A stretch of 64,000 nucleotides of DNA from Magnetococcales bacterium. Lineage in GTDB: Bacteria > Pseudomonadota > Magnetococcia > Magnetococcales > UBA8363. Positions 47,583-55,447 of this stretch are shown here, piece by piece. The DNA lies in NCBI GenBank assembly GCA_015228815.1, contig JADGCV010000003.1:52545-116544 (forward strand), read 5' to 3'. The notes beneath the pieces were generated by a model. That model worked only from the letters and a program-made list of their open reading frames with translations, ran no database searches and was not told the DNA's origin. The position numbers and the translations under genes are program-made. Numbering within the stretch: position 1 is the first letter of the stretch; every line of letters begins with the position of its first letter.

Positions 47583-48713
47583 TCACAGTCCATCCGCCAG
47601 GCAACGGGCGATCAAGGCGTTCATCCGACTATTGTAGTGGACCCGATCGACATATAAAAGTTCATGAATCCCCGTCTGGACCTCGGCACACCAGATCAAT
47701 TGATTTTCCGATGGTTGCCGCTGTAACCTCTGGAAGAACAATTCATAACCGGGGGCGACCCGGGGGTGTTCCGTCAGTTCGCCGCGGACCAGATGCTGTC
47801 CCGGTTGGTGATGCCACACCGGCACCGGTTGCCAGGCGAAGAGGGTGCGAACGTCAAAGGCCGCCGCCGCCGCCCGGATCAACCGTTGATTGGCGAGGTA
47901 GCGGTCGATCACGGCGTGGAGAATCGGGGACGTTTCCGGTGGTGGGGGAGGCGATTCTGGAATGATTCGAGGCAACACCTTGTGGGTCAGGCGCACAACC
48001 GCCAGTTCCGGAATGCGCGGGACAATGCTACGCTCCGGGTCGGAGGACATCATCCGTCGCAGGCGCTCGGTGTAGAAGGGTTGGTCCCGCTCGTGAAAGA
48101 AATCGTTCAACCCGTCGAGGAAGATTGCGGCATCGGGACGGTGACCGGAAACAAGAAGTCTCTGGAATTGAATCAATTCCTGGGAAGAATAATAAAATCC
48201 CTGACCGAAATTATACACCTGCACCTTGCGGCCATTCATCCGGGGCAACGCCTGTTCCAGGTTTGCGGCGATGGTGTCTTCTCCCGCCACGCCATAGCCG
48301 AACACCGTCGAGCCGCCGAAAAGGAATGCATTCCAATGTTTCGGGTCCGGCGGCCAGGGTTGAGGGGTTGCATGATGGCGGCGAAAGCCCGCCCGGGTCA
48401 CCTGAACCGCTTGCCCCGAGACCTCGGCCTCGCGAAACTGGACAAAGGGTTCGTAGACATGAGGCCGCGACCAGGTTTCGCCAAGGAGTGATCGAATCGC
48501 ATTCCAGGTTCTGCCTGGATAGATTTCCTTGAGTTTGTCTTCGCCGAAATGGGTGATGATCCGTCGATCATGGGTCTGCACCGGATCGAGCATACCGAGG
48601 ATCAGGCGCGAGAGTCCCTCGATCAGAAGAAAAAACAACGCCATGTTGAAGACGACGAGTGCCAGGGAACCATAAGCCGTTCGCCATTTCAAACCAGGTC
48701 CCGCTTTGTTCAT
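47583..48713 (-). CDS. SGNH/GDSL-hydrolase-like membrane-anchored protein
   Basis: The 376-residue protein has an N-terminal anchor (LALVVFNMALFFLLIEGLSRLI) and a periplasmic SGNH-type domain. All blocks are visible: GGSTVFGYG (Ser nucleophile), FGQGFYYSSQE (Gly), LDGLNDFFHE (Asn) and DRVHYNS (Asp and His near the C-terminus). Such proteins add or remove acyl groups on surface polysaccharides or lipids. It overlaps the upstream methyltransferase gene by four bases (ATGA), suggesting a joint role in modifying a surface glycan. The substrate is unknown. Confidence 0.82.
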   Translation of the reverse strand: MNKAGPGLKWRTAYGSLALVVFNMALFFLLIEGLSRLILGMLDPVQTHDRRIITHFGEDKLKEIYPGRTWNAIRSLLGETWSRPHVYEPFVQFREAEVSGQAVQVTRAGFRRHHATPQPWPPDPKHWNAFLFGGSTVFGYGVAGEDTIAANLEQALPRMNGRKVQVYNFGQGFYYSSQELIQFQRLLVSGHRPDAAIFLDGLNDFFHERDQPFYTERLRRMMSSDPERSIVPRIPELAVVRLTHKVLPRIIPESPPPPPETSPILHAVIDRYLANQRLIRAAAAAFDVRTLFAWQPVPVWHHQPGQHLVRGELTEHPRVAPGYELFFQRLQRQPSENQLIWCAEVQTGIHELLYVDRVHYNSRMNALIARCLADGL

Positions 48714-49375
48714 CGCACCGCCTCCAGGTTAAGGCTGATGAAGACCGGACCTCCGGCACAGGAAATTCGGAGGGAGGAACAATCGGGGATTGCGGGCAGG
48801 GGTCCGTCCCCTGGGGACCAGGGGCGGACGGTGGTGAACCCTGCCGCGAGCAGAAGGTGTGCAAGCCTGGAGCGGTCGTAGACGGCGCGATGGAGATTTT
48901 CCGGATAATCCTGTTGTCCGAACAAGGGGGCCTGGATGATTTCGGCGTTGCCGCCCGAAAGGGTGTAAAGTTCGATGATCCGTTCCAGGTCGGGCACCGA
49001 CAGACGCAGGATTCCTCCCGGTTTCAGCACGCGACGCCACTCCCACAAGACCCCTGGGACCCGTCGTGGCGCGATGTGTTCGAGGACATGCGAGCCATAC
49101 ACCAGATCCACCGTTTCCTCGGCGAAACGAGACAGGTCGCCGACATCGCCGACGATATGGACGTGTGGCGCGGCACGGGCATCGACATTGATGAATCCCG
49201 GAAGGTCCAGGTCGCCGCATCCCAGGTGAATCCACACCTGTCCATCCGGAGTCCGCGGCAATTGCAGTGGAAAAAAACGTTGCCAAAGCTGCATCACCCC
49301 GGTCTTCATCCGGCGGCGTGACCGTTCCCAGGTCCATTGCAAACGATGGAGCAACCGTTCCCGCAAACTTGTCAC
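48710..49375 (-). CDS. SAM-dependent methyltransferase (class I)
   Basis: The 221-residue protein shows a Rossmann methyltransferase core. Motif I is WIHLGCGDLDLPGFINVD, followed by VDLVYGSHVLEHI and LKPGGILRLSVPDLERII. The HVLEH and VPD(L) blocks are typical of sugar- and lipid-modifying methyltransferases encoded in polysaccharide clusters. The start is a GTG preceded by a long GGAAAGGAAAGAGAG. It is coupled by overlap to the SGNH-hydrolase gene, so O-methylation or methyl-ester formation on the same glycan is plausible. Confidence 0.85.
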   Translation of the reverse strand: MTSLRERLLHRLQWTWERSRRRMKTGVMQLWQRFFPLQLPRTPDGQVWIHLGCGDLDLPGFINVDARAAPHVHIVGDVGDLSRFAEETVDLVYGSHVLEHIAPRRVPGVLWEWRRVLKPGGILRLSVPDLERIIELYTLSGGNAEIIQAPLFGQQDYPENLHRAVYDRSRLAHLLLAAGFTTVRPWSPGDGPLPAIPDCSSLRISCAGGPVFISLNLEAVR

Positions 49376-49399
49376 GTTTCTCTCTTTCCTTTCCCCTGA

Positions 49400-50512
49400 T
49401 CAGGCCGTGTCACGACGGCGACGACGGGGAAAACCGCCGCTTGGGGTCGTGATCCCGAGAAATCCGGTCACCTCTTCCCGATCATGGTACAGTTGTCGAA
49501 AACGCAATTGAAAACCAAGCCCTTCCGACCTTAAATGGGCTTCGATCCGGTCCTGGCACAACCGCACCTCCTCGTCCCGTTTTTTCATTGGCAGTTTCAA
49601 ATTGAAAATGGACCAGCGGCACCAACCCAGTCCGGCCCATCGGGCCACCAGGTCCGCCACCCGTCGTGGCTGATCCACGATGTCGCACAACAACCAATCC
49701 ACCGCAACGGGCGGTTTGAAACGAAAGCCATCTTCGCGCAGATGTTGCACTCCGGGCAAGTTGCGCACATGCGCGGCCAGGGCGCCGCGATCGACCGCCG
49801 TCACGGAGACGCCACGCCGCGCCATTGCCCAGGTCCACCCTCCTGGAGCGGCTCCCAGATCGATGGCCTTCTGACCTTCCCTCGGGGTCATCTCCGCGCC
49901 GACGAGTCCGACCAGGGCCTCTTCGAGTTTGAGGGCGGAACGGCTGGGCGAGGCCACGGGCAGACGCAATCGAGGGATCCCCATGGGCCAGGAGGAACTG
50001 TTCGTCGGCAGCGAACAACCTGTCAGCGCCCGTGTCCCTTCCAGGAACACCACCTCTGCCCGCACCCCCTGGCCATTGGGATCCAGCAGTCCCCGTGAAC
50101 GCAATCCTTCTTCCATCCGCCCTTGCAATGCCCGGCACAGGGGGGCCAGGACCCTTCCTTCCTCATGATCGGGCCACCCCAGCCAAAGCCGCGAAAAAGG
50201 ACCGGTTCGGCGGGACAGAACGTCGAGCCGGGCACACAGGGTTTCGATTCGATCTCCCGGGGTCAATGGTGTTTCTCCATCATCCACCAGAACGATGTGG
50301 CGGGCAAAAACAAGGCGCCGAAAGGAAATTTTCTCCAAAAGGATCCGTTCGTCACCGGCGCGGCCCGAGCGGATCAGGACATGTCCCGATCGCGGCATTG
50401 CGTCACCTTCCGCCTCCAGGCCAAGTGTCGTGATGACCCTTCTGAGTTCCATGAGGCATTCCGACTCGAATCCGGCGCGACAAAACACCATCACTGCATG
50501 ACGATCGTTCAT
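49400..50512 (-). CDS. rlmM: 23S rRNA 2'-O-ribose methyltransferase RlmM
   Basis: RlmM methylates C2498 of 23S rRNA. The 370-residue protein has an N-terminal THUMP-like part (MVFCRAGFESECLMELRR) and the conserved linker MGIPRLRLPVASPSRSALKLEEAL (in two blocks). The FtsJ-like Rossmann core follows (KAIDLGAAPGGWTWAMARRG; VAVDWLLCDIVDQPRR). The Lys of SRSALKLEEA is the first of the catalytic K-D-K-E set. Length matches E. coli RlmM (366). It is divergent from ETF-QO. Confidence 0.94.
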   Translation of the reverse strand: MNDRHAVMVFCRAGFESECLMELRRVITTLGLEAEGDAMPRSGHVLIRSGRAGDERILLEKISFRRLVFARHIVLVDDGETPLTPGDRIETLCARLDVLSRRTGPFSRLWLGWPDHEEGRVLAPLCRALQGRMEEGLRSRGLLDPNGQGVRAEVVFLEGTRALTGCSLPTNSSSWPMGIPRLRLPVASPSRSALKLEEALVGLVGAEMTPREGQKAIDLGAAPGGWTWAMARRGVSVTAVDRGALAAHVRNLPGVQHLREDGFRFKPPVAVDWLLCDIVDQPRRVADLVARWAGLGWCRWSIFNLKLPMKKRDEEVRLCQDRIEAHLRSEGLGFQLRFRQLYHDREEVTGFLGITTPSGGFPRRRRRDTA

Positions 50513-50661
50513 GAACGGTCCATCGAAAAGGGAATCTACCCACGCCGGAGGAAAAATTCACGTTCCTTCCGGTTCTTTTTGCTGGAATCTGGTCTAAAAT
50601 GGCACTATCGAAATTTCCGGGGATCGCTCATTTTTTCGATACAACGGACCCACCTTGGCCG

Positions 50662-52308
50662 ATGACACACCGGAATACCCACCAGACGCAAGGCGAAGAA
50701 CTCCATTTCGACGTCCTCATCGTCGGCGCCGGACCTTCGGGATTGGCCGCGGCCATCCATCTGGCCCAGGCCGACCCGTCCCGTTCCATCGCCCTTCTGG
50801 ACAAGGGGCGTCATCCGGGGGCCCATATTCTCTCCGGAGCCATCATGGATCCCAAAGGGATGAATCTTCTGCTCCCCGGCTGGCAACAGGAGGTTCCATG
50901 GCCCGTGATTCCGGTGACCGAGGAACGTTTCGTCTTTCTCACCCCCGAAAAGACATGCCCTCTGCCCCATTTCAACCTTTTTGGCCATGGGGGATGCTGT
51001 CTCGTCAGCCTGGGAAAACTCTGTCGCTGGTTGAGCCAGAGGGCCGAAGCACTGGGCGTTCATGTTTTTTTCGGCTTTTGCGCCCAGGAGCCGATTTGGG
51101 ATACCCAGGGAATCCTTCGCGGGGTCGTGACCGGCGATCGGGGACGCAACAGGGATTGCCAACCCATGACGCATTTTCAACCCGGCGTTCGTCTTCTCGC
51201 CCCGATCACCCTGATCGCCGAAGGGGCCCGGGGTCATCTGGCCAGCATCCTGATCCAGCGTTTGCGCCTGGACCAGGGACAGACACCACAACACTACGCC
51301 CTCGGTCTCAAGGAGGTCTGGGAAATTCCTGCCGCCACCTCCCGTCCGGGAACGATCGGTCATGCCGTCGGCTGGCCACTGGGACGGGGATGCCATGGTG
51401 GTGGTTTTGCCTACCACTCCGAGACGGGACGCATTGACCTGGGACTGGTGGTCGATCTGGATTACCCCGACCCACGAACCGATCCCTTTGCCCTGCTGCA
51501 ATGCCTGAAAACCCATCCCTGGCTGCGGTCTTTGCTGGCGCGGGGCCGTCCCCTCGAAGCCGGGGCGCGTGTCCTGGTCAAAGGGGGAGTCCAGTCGCTC
51601 CCCAACCCTGCGTTTCCCGGCGGATTTCTTATCGGCGACGCGGCGGGATTTCTCGATGGTACACGAATGAAGGGAATTCATCAGGCCATTCTGTCGGGAG
51701 TGGCCGCCGCCACGACGATTCTGGAGCTTGGAAAAACACCTCCCCAGGATCTTGCCTGGGGCCGACGTTACCGCCAATCTCTCCACTCCCTTGTCCTGCC
51801 CGACCTGATCCGGGGCAGAAATGTCCAGCCCGGCATGGCCATGGGACTCTGGCCGGGAATGCTCCACGGATTCATCGACCAGTCCCTGTTTCGCGGCCAT
51901 GCGCCATGGACCTTGCGCCGCCACCGACCCGACCGCGCTCCCGGAAGACACACCACTTCCCCGGCGCCATCGCTTTCTTGCCACGGACCAATGGTCATCG
52001 ACCGCGATCGGACCCTCTTTCTGGCGGGGGTCCGTTATCGGGAGAACCAACCCCCCCATGTCCGCATTCAACGTCCCGCGACGCCCCAACCCTCCTCGAA
52101 CCAGACCGAGGTCCAAACCGTTGACCATCCCGAACACCACTATTGCCCGGCGGGGGTTTTTTCTTCTTCCTCCGGGCCGACTTCCCGGATACCGCTGCGT
52201 TCGCACCGTTGCCTTCATTGCCAGACCTGCTCGATCAAGGATCCCGACACGGCGATCTTCTGGCAACCGCCCGAAGGGGGAGATGGTCCACACTATCAAA
52301 CATTGTAA
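50662..52308 (+). CDS. electron transfer flavoprotein-ubiquinone oxidoreductase
   Basis: ETF-QO takes electrons from ETF, reduced in fatty-acid and amino-acid oxidation, to the quinone pool. The 548-residue protein starts with the FAD motif DVLIVGAGPSGLAAAIHLAQ and the block HILSGAIMDPKGMNLLLPGW. The FAD-side closing motif GGFLIGDAAGFLDGTRMKGIHQA is split over about residues 320-345. The iron-sulfur end reads YCPAGVF and HRCLHCQTCSIKDPDTAI, giving the four cluster Cys, then a PPEGGDGPHY ending. A TAAAAT at 50595 may be its -10 box. No etfAB genes adjoin. It is the last core gene before the AT-rich island. Confidence 0.94.
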   Translation: MTHRNTHQTQGEELHFDVLIVGAGPSGLAAAIHLAQADPSRSIALLDKGRHPGAHILSGAIMDPKGMNLLLPGWQQEVPWPVIPVTEERFVFLTPEKTCPLPHFNLFGHGGCCLVSLGKLCRWLSQRAEALGVHVFFGFCAQEPIWDTQGILRGVVTGDRGRNRDCQPMTHFQPGVRLLAPITLIAEGARGHLASILIQRLRLDQGQTPQHYALGLKEVWEIPAATSRPGTIGHAVGWPLGRGCHGGGFAYHSETGRIDLGLVVDLDYPDPRTDPFALLQCLKTHPWLRSLLARGRPLEAGARVLVKGGVQSLPNPAFPGGFLIGDAAGFLDGTRMKGIHQAILSGVAAATTILELGKTPPQDLAWGRRYRQSLHSLVLPDLIRGRNVQPGMAMGLWPGMLHGFIDQSLFRGHAPWTLRRHRPDRAPGRHTTSPAPSLSCHGPMVIDRDRTLFLAGVRYRENQPPHVRIQRPATPQPSSNQTEVQTVDHPEHHYCPAGVFSSSSGPTSRIPLRSHRCLHCQTCSIKDPDTAIFWQPPEGGDGPHYQTL

Positions 52309-52332
52309 CCTGAGCCTCCCGCAAAATTCGAC

Positions 52333-52472
52333 CCAACATAATCGAAATGTTCGTTCGCTCACGACGAGCAGCCTGCCAGCCCCTTCCTGAGTCAATCGGC
52401 CTCCAACCGACCACCATACGCTTTTTCGAATTTCATTTTGCGTGTCTTCTGCAGCCGTTCAGTCCGTTTCAT
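52333..52472 (-). pseudogene. frameshifted N-terminal remnant of an ISNCY-type transposase
   Basis: On the minus strand an ATG at 52472 opens with RTERLQKTRKMKFEKAYGG and stops at 52392. The shifted frame continues LTQEGAGRLLVVSERTFRL to about 52333. Joined, the two parts follow the conserved start of ISNCY/IS1202-like transposases: an ERL..(I/K)RxM(R/K)FE.AYGG helix, then RLTQEEAARLLGVSERTFRR, the helix-turn-helix. About one base was lost near TATGGTGG. The catalytic domain is absent. This is a decayed insertion fragment at the left edge of the AT-rich island, just past the ETF-QO stop. Family assignment rests on recognition of the motif. Confidence 0.65.
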
Positions 52473-52539
52473 AGGTCACCTCGCTCCCCCTATGGAAACC
52501 GGACAAATCATTTGCTGCCGACACGCGGAATATTTATGA

Positions 52540-52568
52540 TTGACATCTTTGCAAATATTTTCTATCAT
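52540..52568 (+). promoter_or_regulatory. strong sigma70 promoter of the accessory island
   Basis: A perfect TTGACA and TATCAT are separated by exactly 17 A/T-rich bases. Transcription should start near 52575, leaving a leader of about 135 bases before the first island gene. Confidence 0.75.
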
Positions 52569-52620
52569 CTAAAAATTGATAATTATACGAGTGTTGACGG
52601 GCGCGAATCATACCAGGATC

Positions 52621-52693
52621 AATAGCAATCACATTGCTATTTATCTTTAGATTTGCGGCTTTTGCAGGATCGACATGGTTCTGCGGAACCATG
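52621..52693 (+). promoter_or_regulatory. two perfect hairpins in the island leader
   Basis: AATAGCAA-TCACA-TTGCTATT (52621-52641) is an eight-base-pair stem. CATGGTTC-TGCG-GAACCATG (52674-52693) is an eight-base-pair stem closed by C(UGCG)G, a UNCG-type tetraloop of high stability. The second hairpin ends 16 bases before the TTG start, next to its GGAG site. Neither has a following T-run, so they look like mRNA structures or protein sites rather than terminators. Confidence 0.6.
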
Positions 52694-52709
52694 ATGATGG
52701 AGCCGAATC

Positions 52710-53234
52710 TTGAAAAAAAAATTGATGGTTAATCTGACATGGGGCCCCAGGAATAAGAACGCTGAATTTCGTGTGGACGCAGCCGATTTGGAAAACGCCT
52801 TACGGATTCTCGTTGGACGAGATGAATGGGGACTATTTAAAGGGAATATTCAATATAAATGGAAAGCTGACGCCAACAAGAACGTAACCTCCGTAAATCT
52901 CATGCCAACCTATACCATCACCATGCCAAGATGGACGGGATACACGCGACAGCCACAGGAATGTAAAGACGCATGGGATATAATGTGGCGCGCCCTTTAC
53001 GAACATGAAGACGGCCATCGCAAAATATTTGAGCTTGGGACAATGAATCTTGTTTCAGGCCTGGAAGAAATTGAGTCACAAACATCTGTAAATGTAGATA
53101 ATTTTTTAAAAAGAAAGATACAAGACATGCAAAATGAACAAGATCAATTTGACAGGGAGACCGATCATGGACGTTCCAGAGGGGTTGAGCTTACGGTCAC
53201 GGATCATTGCAGGAAGAAGGAACCAGATCGATAA
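52710..53234 (+). CDS. DUF922-type zinc metalloprotease
   Basis: The 174-residue protein carries a zincin motif, HEDGH at residues 99-103, after a WDIMWRALYEHE helix. Two further family features fit DUF922 predicted Zn-dependent proteases: TITMPRW (69-75) upstream and FDRETDHG (147-154) downstream. Most DUF922 members are exported, but this one has no signal peptide and begins with a Lys-rich stretch, so it is probably cytoplasmic or carried by another route. The start is a TTG with GGAG about ten bases upstream; a Met five codons later is possible. Codon use is A/T-rich compared with the surrounding genes. It is the first gene of the island operon. Confidence 0.8.
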   Translation: MKKKLMVNLTWGPRNKNAEFRVDAADLENALRILVGRDEWGLFKGNIQYKWKADANKNVTSVNLMPTYTITMPRWTGYTRQPQECKDAWDIMWRALYEHEDGHRKIFELGTMNLVSGLEEIESQTSVNVDNFLKRKIQDMQNEQDQFDRETDHGRSRGVELTVTDHCRKKEPDR

Positions 53235-53299
53235 ATGACTGTCGTACATTGACTACGGCAGAACAATGATACTTCAAAAATCAGAAAGGGAGAACAAGT

Positions 53300-53947
53300 A
53301 TGCCAACTCCAGGGCAGGAATTAGCCAGTATTGATTTTGAATCAATGATTGGCGGACCGCTGATCGCTGTCATCAATGCTCAGGCACAATCCGCCATGAC
53401 GACGGTCAATTTCATCAAAGAAGTGGGATTCAAGAAAAAAGATACAGAGGATACCGCTGGCGGCGATACCGGTACGGCAGACCCGATTTACGTCTCGTTC
53501 AAGTATCCGAAGGAACTGATACCGTACCAACCCGCAACGCCCGGCAGTGCGGGTGTTCCTGGAACTCCAGCGGTGCCCGCCGTATACGAGACGCAGGAAC
53601 TCAAAGTCCCCATATTGACCATGCTGCCCATCCCCTACATCCGCATTGATCTTGTGACCATCGATTTCAATGCAAAGATCAACTCTGTCGAATACCGGAA
53701 GACAGACACAAACCTCAAGGTCGATGCATCACTTGAGGCAAATGCAGGCTGGCTGTGGGGATCTGCAAAACTTAAGGTATCGACCGCATACCAGCGATCA
53801 ACACAGCAAGGCAGTTCAGTAAACCGGACCTATTCCCTGGCGATTCATGTCAAGGCTGTGCAGGACGAAATGCCTTCCGGAATGGAGAAGATACTTTCCA
53901 TCCTGGAAAATGCAATCACGTCCAAACCGGTACCCCAACCGGCTTAA
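53300..53947 (+). CDS. DUF2589-domain protein
   Basis: The 215-residue soluble protein begins with a helix (SMIGGPLIAVINAQAQSAMTT) typical of DUF2589. A Pro/Gly/Ala-rich loop (residues 78-97) follows, and then the family core VPILTMLPIPYIRIDLVTIDFNAKI (in two blocks, residues 103-127). The rest is beta-rich (YSLAIHVKAVQDEMPSGMEKILSILENAI at the end, in two parts). The function of DUF2589 is not known. The core motif is also echoed in the next gene product. The ATG has AAAGGGAG upstream. It lies 65 bases after the metalloprotease gene. Confidence 0.85.
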   Translation: MPTPGQELASIDFESMIGGPLIAVINAQAQSAMTTVNFIKEVGFKKKDTEDTAGGDTGTADPIYVSFKYPKELIPYQPATPGSAGVPGTPAVPAVYETQELKVPILTMLPIPYIRIDLVTIDFNAKINSVEYRKTDTNLKVDASLEANAGWLWGSAKLKVSTAYQRSTQQGSSVNRTYSLAIHVKAVQDEMPSGMEKILSILENAITSKPVPQPA

Positions 53948-54031
53948 TGAGTGATCGATGTGAACCACTGATTTCAAGTCGGGCACGATTTGGATACAAG
54001 AGACGCAGAAAAGCATTAAGGGAGAGGACGC

Positions 54032-54730
54032 TTGCCAAATCTTGGTGACTATATAGGGCAACTCTTGTCCGAGATAACGATTGCCCGCATGCAGGCCGAC
54101 CTTGAAGCGGTACGGGTGGCTGAACTGTACGCAAGCCATCCGTACCTTCGTCACATGCCTGTACCCCATTTTCGTATGCCAAATATCGAAATGGATCTTC
54201 CTGTGGTGATCAAGGCCATGGAAGAGCCTGCATCAGGTGCATATCCCCGCGGCGCACCGACGCCAGCGGAGATGAGAAAGGCTTTTGATGCCGTTCTGGC
54301 TGCGGAACTTGAAAAGGAAAATATCCGCATGACTCCAAGGCTCAAGGAAAGACTCAAGTCGGTGCTTGACGAAAGGGGGGGGGGACTCCTCCGCCCGACA
54401 GAGATTGCAGTGGATGTCAGCGATTTGGCCGACGAACTGACCAAGGCGGTAACCCGTAAGATGACGGAAAGTGAGTGGCGTGAAGCAGGGTTGGCACCGG
54501 AAAAGGTGAAAGCACTGGAAAAAAGAATGATGACGCTGGCAAGAAATGAGTTCATCAAATTGAGAAAACCGCCCGAGCGCCTGAAGGCACTTGTGACGAC
54601 AGCTGAAATCCGCGAGGCAGGGCCAAGTGAAGTCATGACGCGGTTTCGGTTGAAAATCACCGAAGAGGCGTTTGAATGGACCACCATCGAGTCAGAAGGC
54701 GAGAAGAAAAACCGTCTGATCCCCGAATAG
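54032..54730 (+). CDS. unrecognised protein with DUF2589-like core motif
   Basis: The 232-residue soluble protein has no signal or membrane segment. Its first 60 residues parallel the neighbouring DUF2589 protein: an IGQLLSEITIARMQADL helix, then HMPVPHFRMPNIEMDLPVVI, comparable to MLPIPYIRIDLVTIDF. Residues 80-200 are charged helices (EMRKAFDAVLAAELEKEN; EKVKALEKRMMTLARNEF). The end returns to strands (EVMTRFRLKITEEAFEWTTIE). The TTG start has GGGAGAGG seven bases upstream. A run of ten G residues (54375-54384) sits mid-gene. It probably acts with the DUF2589 protein; its function is unknown. Confidence 0.6.
   Translation: MPNLGDYIGQLLSEITIARMQADLEAVRVAELYASHPYLRHMPVPHFRMPNIEMDLPVVIKAMEEPASGAYPRGAPTPAEMRKAFDAVLAAELEKENIRMTPRLKERLKSVLDERGGGLLRPTEIAVDVSDLADELTKAVTRKMTESEWREAGLAPEKVKALEKRMMTLARNEFIKLRKPPERLKALVTTAEIREAGPSEVMTRFRLKITEEAFEWTTIESEGEKKNRLIPE
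54375..54384 (+). repeat. G10 homopolymer in the third island gene
   Basis: Ten consecutive G residues encode the Arg-Gly-Gly-Gly stretch (about residues 114-118). Slippage would truncate the protein midway, so it is a candidate on/off switch. The frame is open in this sequence. Confidence 0.8.
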
Positions 54731-54739
54731 GTCAGGAAT

Positions 54740-55336
54740 ATGCTGCGTATTGTAAATCTTGAAGAAATCCAGGGTTTGCTCCTGCGTATTCCTTCACTTG
54801 TCAATCTCCAAGAAAAAAAAGATGCCACTTTTGTTCCTGAAGTCAAACGATGGCTCAATGATGTAGAGAAGATTTTCGAAAACAATCGCCTCGCGATTGC
54901 CGGACGTATTGCAGTACTACGAGCTGAACTGATCTCGGCCGAGGCCGGCATATTGCCTGCAAGAATCGTTTTTCATGGTCGGCCAACGGCCCGAAAAATA
55001 AGGGATGCAACTGCGGCTGCGGCACTCCGTGAAGCCAGCGGCATCATTCCGCCTGTCATAGAAGAAGACAAGACAAGGTTTGACGGAGCGGAACGACTGG
55101 GACGCCAGCTCGTGGCCCTGGCCAGGGCAAAGGGGATCCCCACAGCGCAATCCAACATCTTCGATCATACAGAAAGGTTAAAGATTTTATGGCAGTTGTT
55201 TCGCAACGACCCCGATATAGCTCCAGGCACGGTAACCATGGAAGGACTTGTAGGGCCCCACGATGCGCTTGTAATCCTTGACCGCACGTTGACGAGAGAC
55301 GAACCTGGATACTCGACCGTATCGATTCCCCGTTGA
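54740..55336 (+). CDS. unrecognised protein, last gene of the island operon
   Basis: The 198-residue soluble protein starts ten bases after the previous stop, so it is co-translated with it. The first 70 residues are amphipathic helices (VNLEEIQGLLLRIPSLVNLQ; FVPEVKRWLNDVEKIFENN). The middle is rich in Ala and Arg (ARKIRDATAAAALREASG). The end reads as mixed structure (GPHDALVILDRTLTRDE). No motif, catalytic residue set or membrane segment is visible, and I cannot assign a family. Its place in a four-gene unit with DUF922 and DUF2589 is the only functional hint. Confidence 0.6.
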   Translation: MLRIVNLEEIQGLLLRIPSLVNLQEKKDATFVPEVKRWLNDVEKIFENNRLAIAGRIAVLRAELISAEAGILPARIVFHGRPTARKIRDATAAAALREASGIIPPVIEEDKTRFDGAERLGRQLVALARAKGIPTAQSNIFDHTERLKILWQLFRNDPDIAPGTVTMEGLVGPHDALVILDRTLTRDEPGYSTVSIPR

Positions 55337-55447
55337 TGGCGAGGTGCCTCGGACCGGAGTGTGATCATTCAACGCCACTCCCGGCGACAATGGCTTTCCG
55401 TATCCCACCTGGAGCCACATGCAAACCCTGGCGACAATGGTCTTCCT

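Noticed and set aside
52347..52625. 92-residue plus-strand frame upstream of the island
   Set aside because: It covers the transposase remnant, the promoter and part of the leader; no ribosome site or motif.
52691..52732. Thirteen-codon leader peptide frame (MMMEPNLEKKIDG)
   Set aside because: It overlaps the DUF922 start and has its ATG in the hairpin stem; no regulatory codon run, so probably chance.
55383..55440. Direct repeat GGCGACAATGG, two copies 47 bases apart at the island's right edge
   Set aside because: Eleven bases without a matching copy at the left edge; not enough for an att site.
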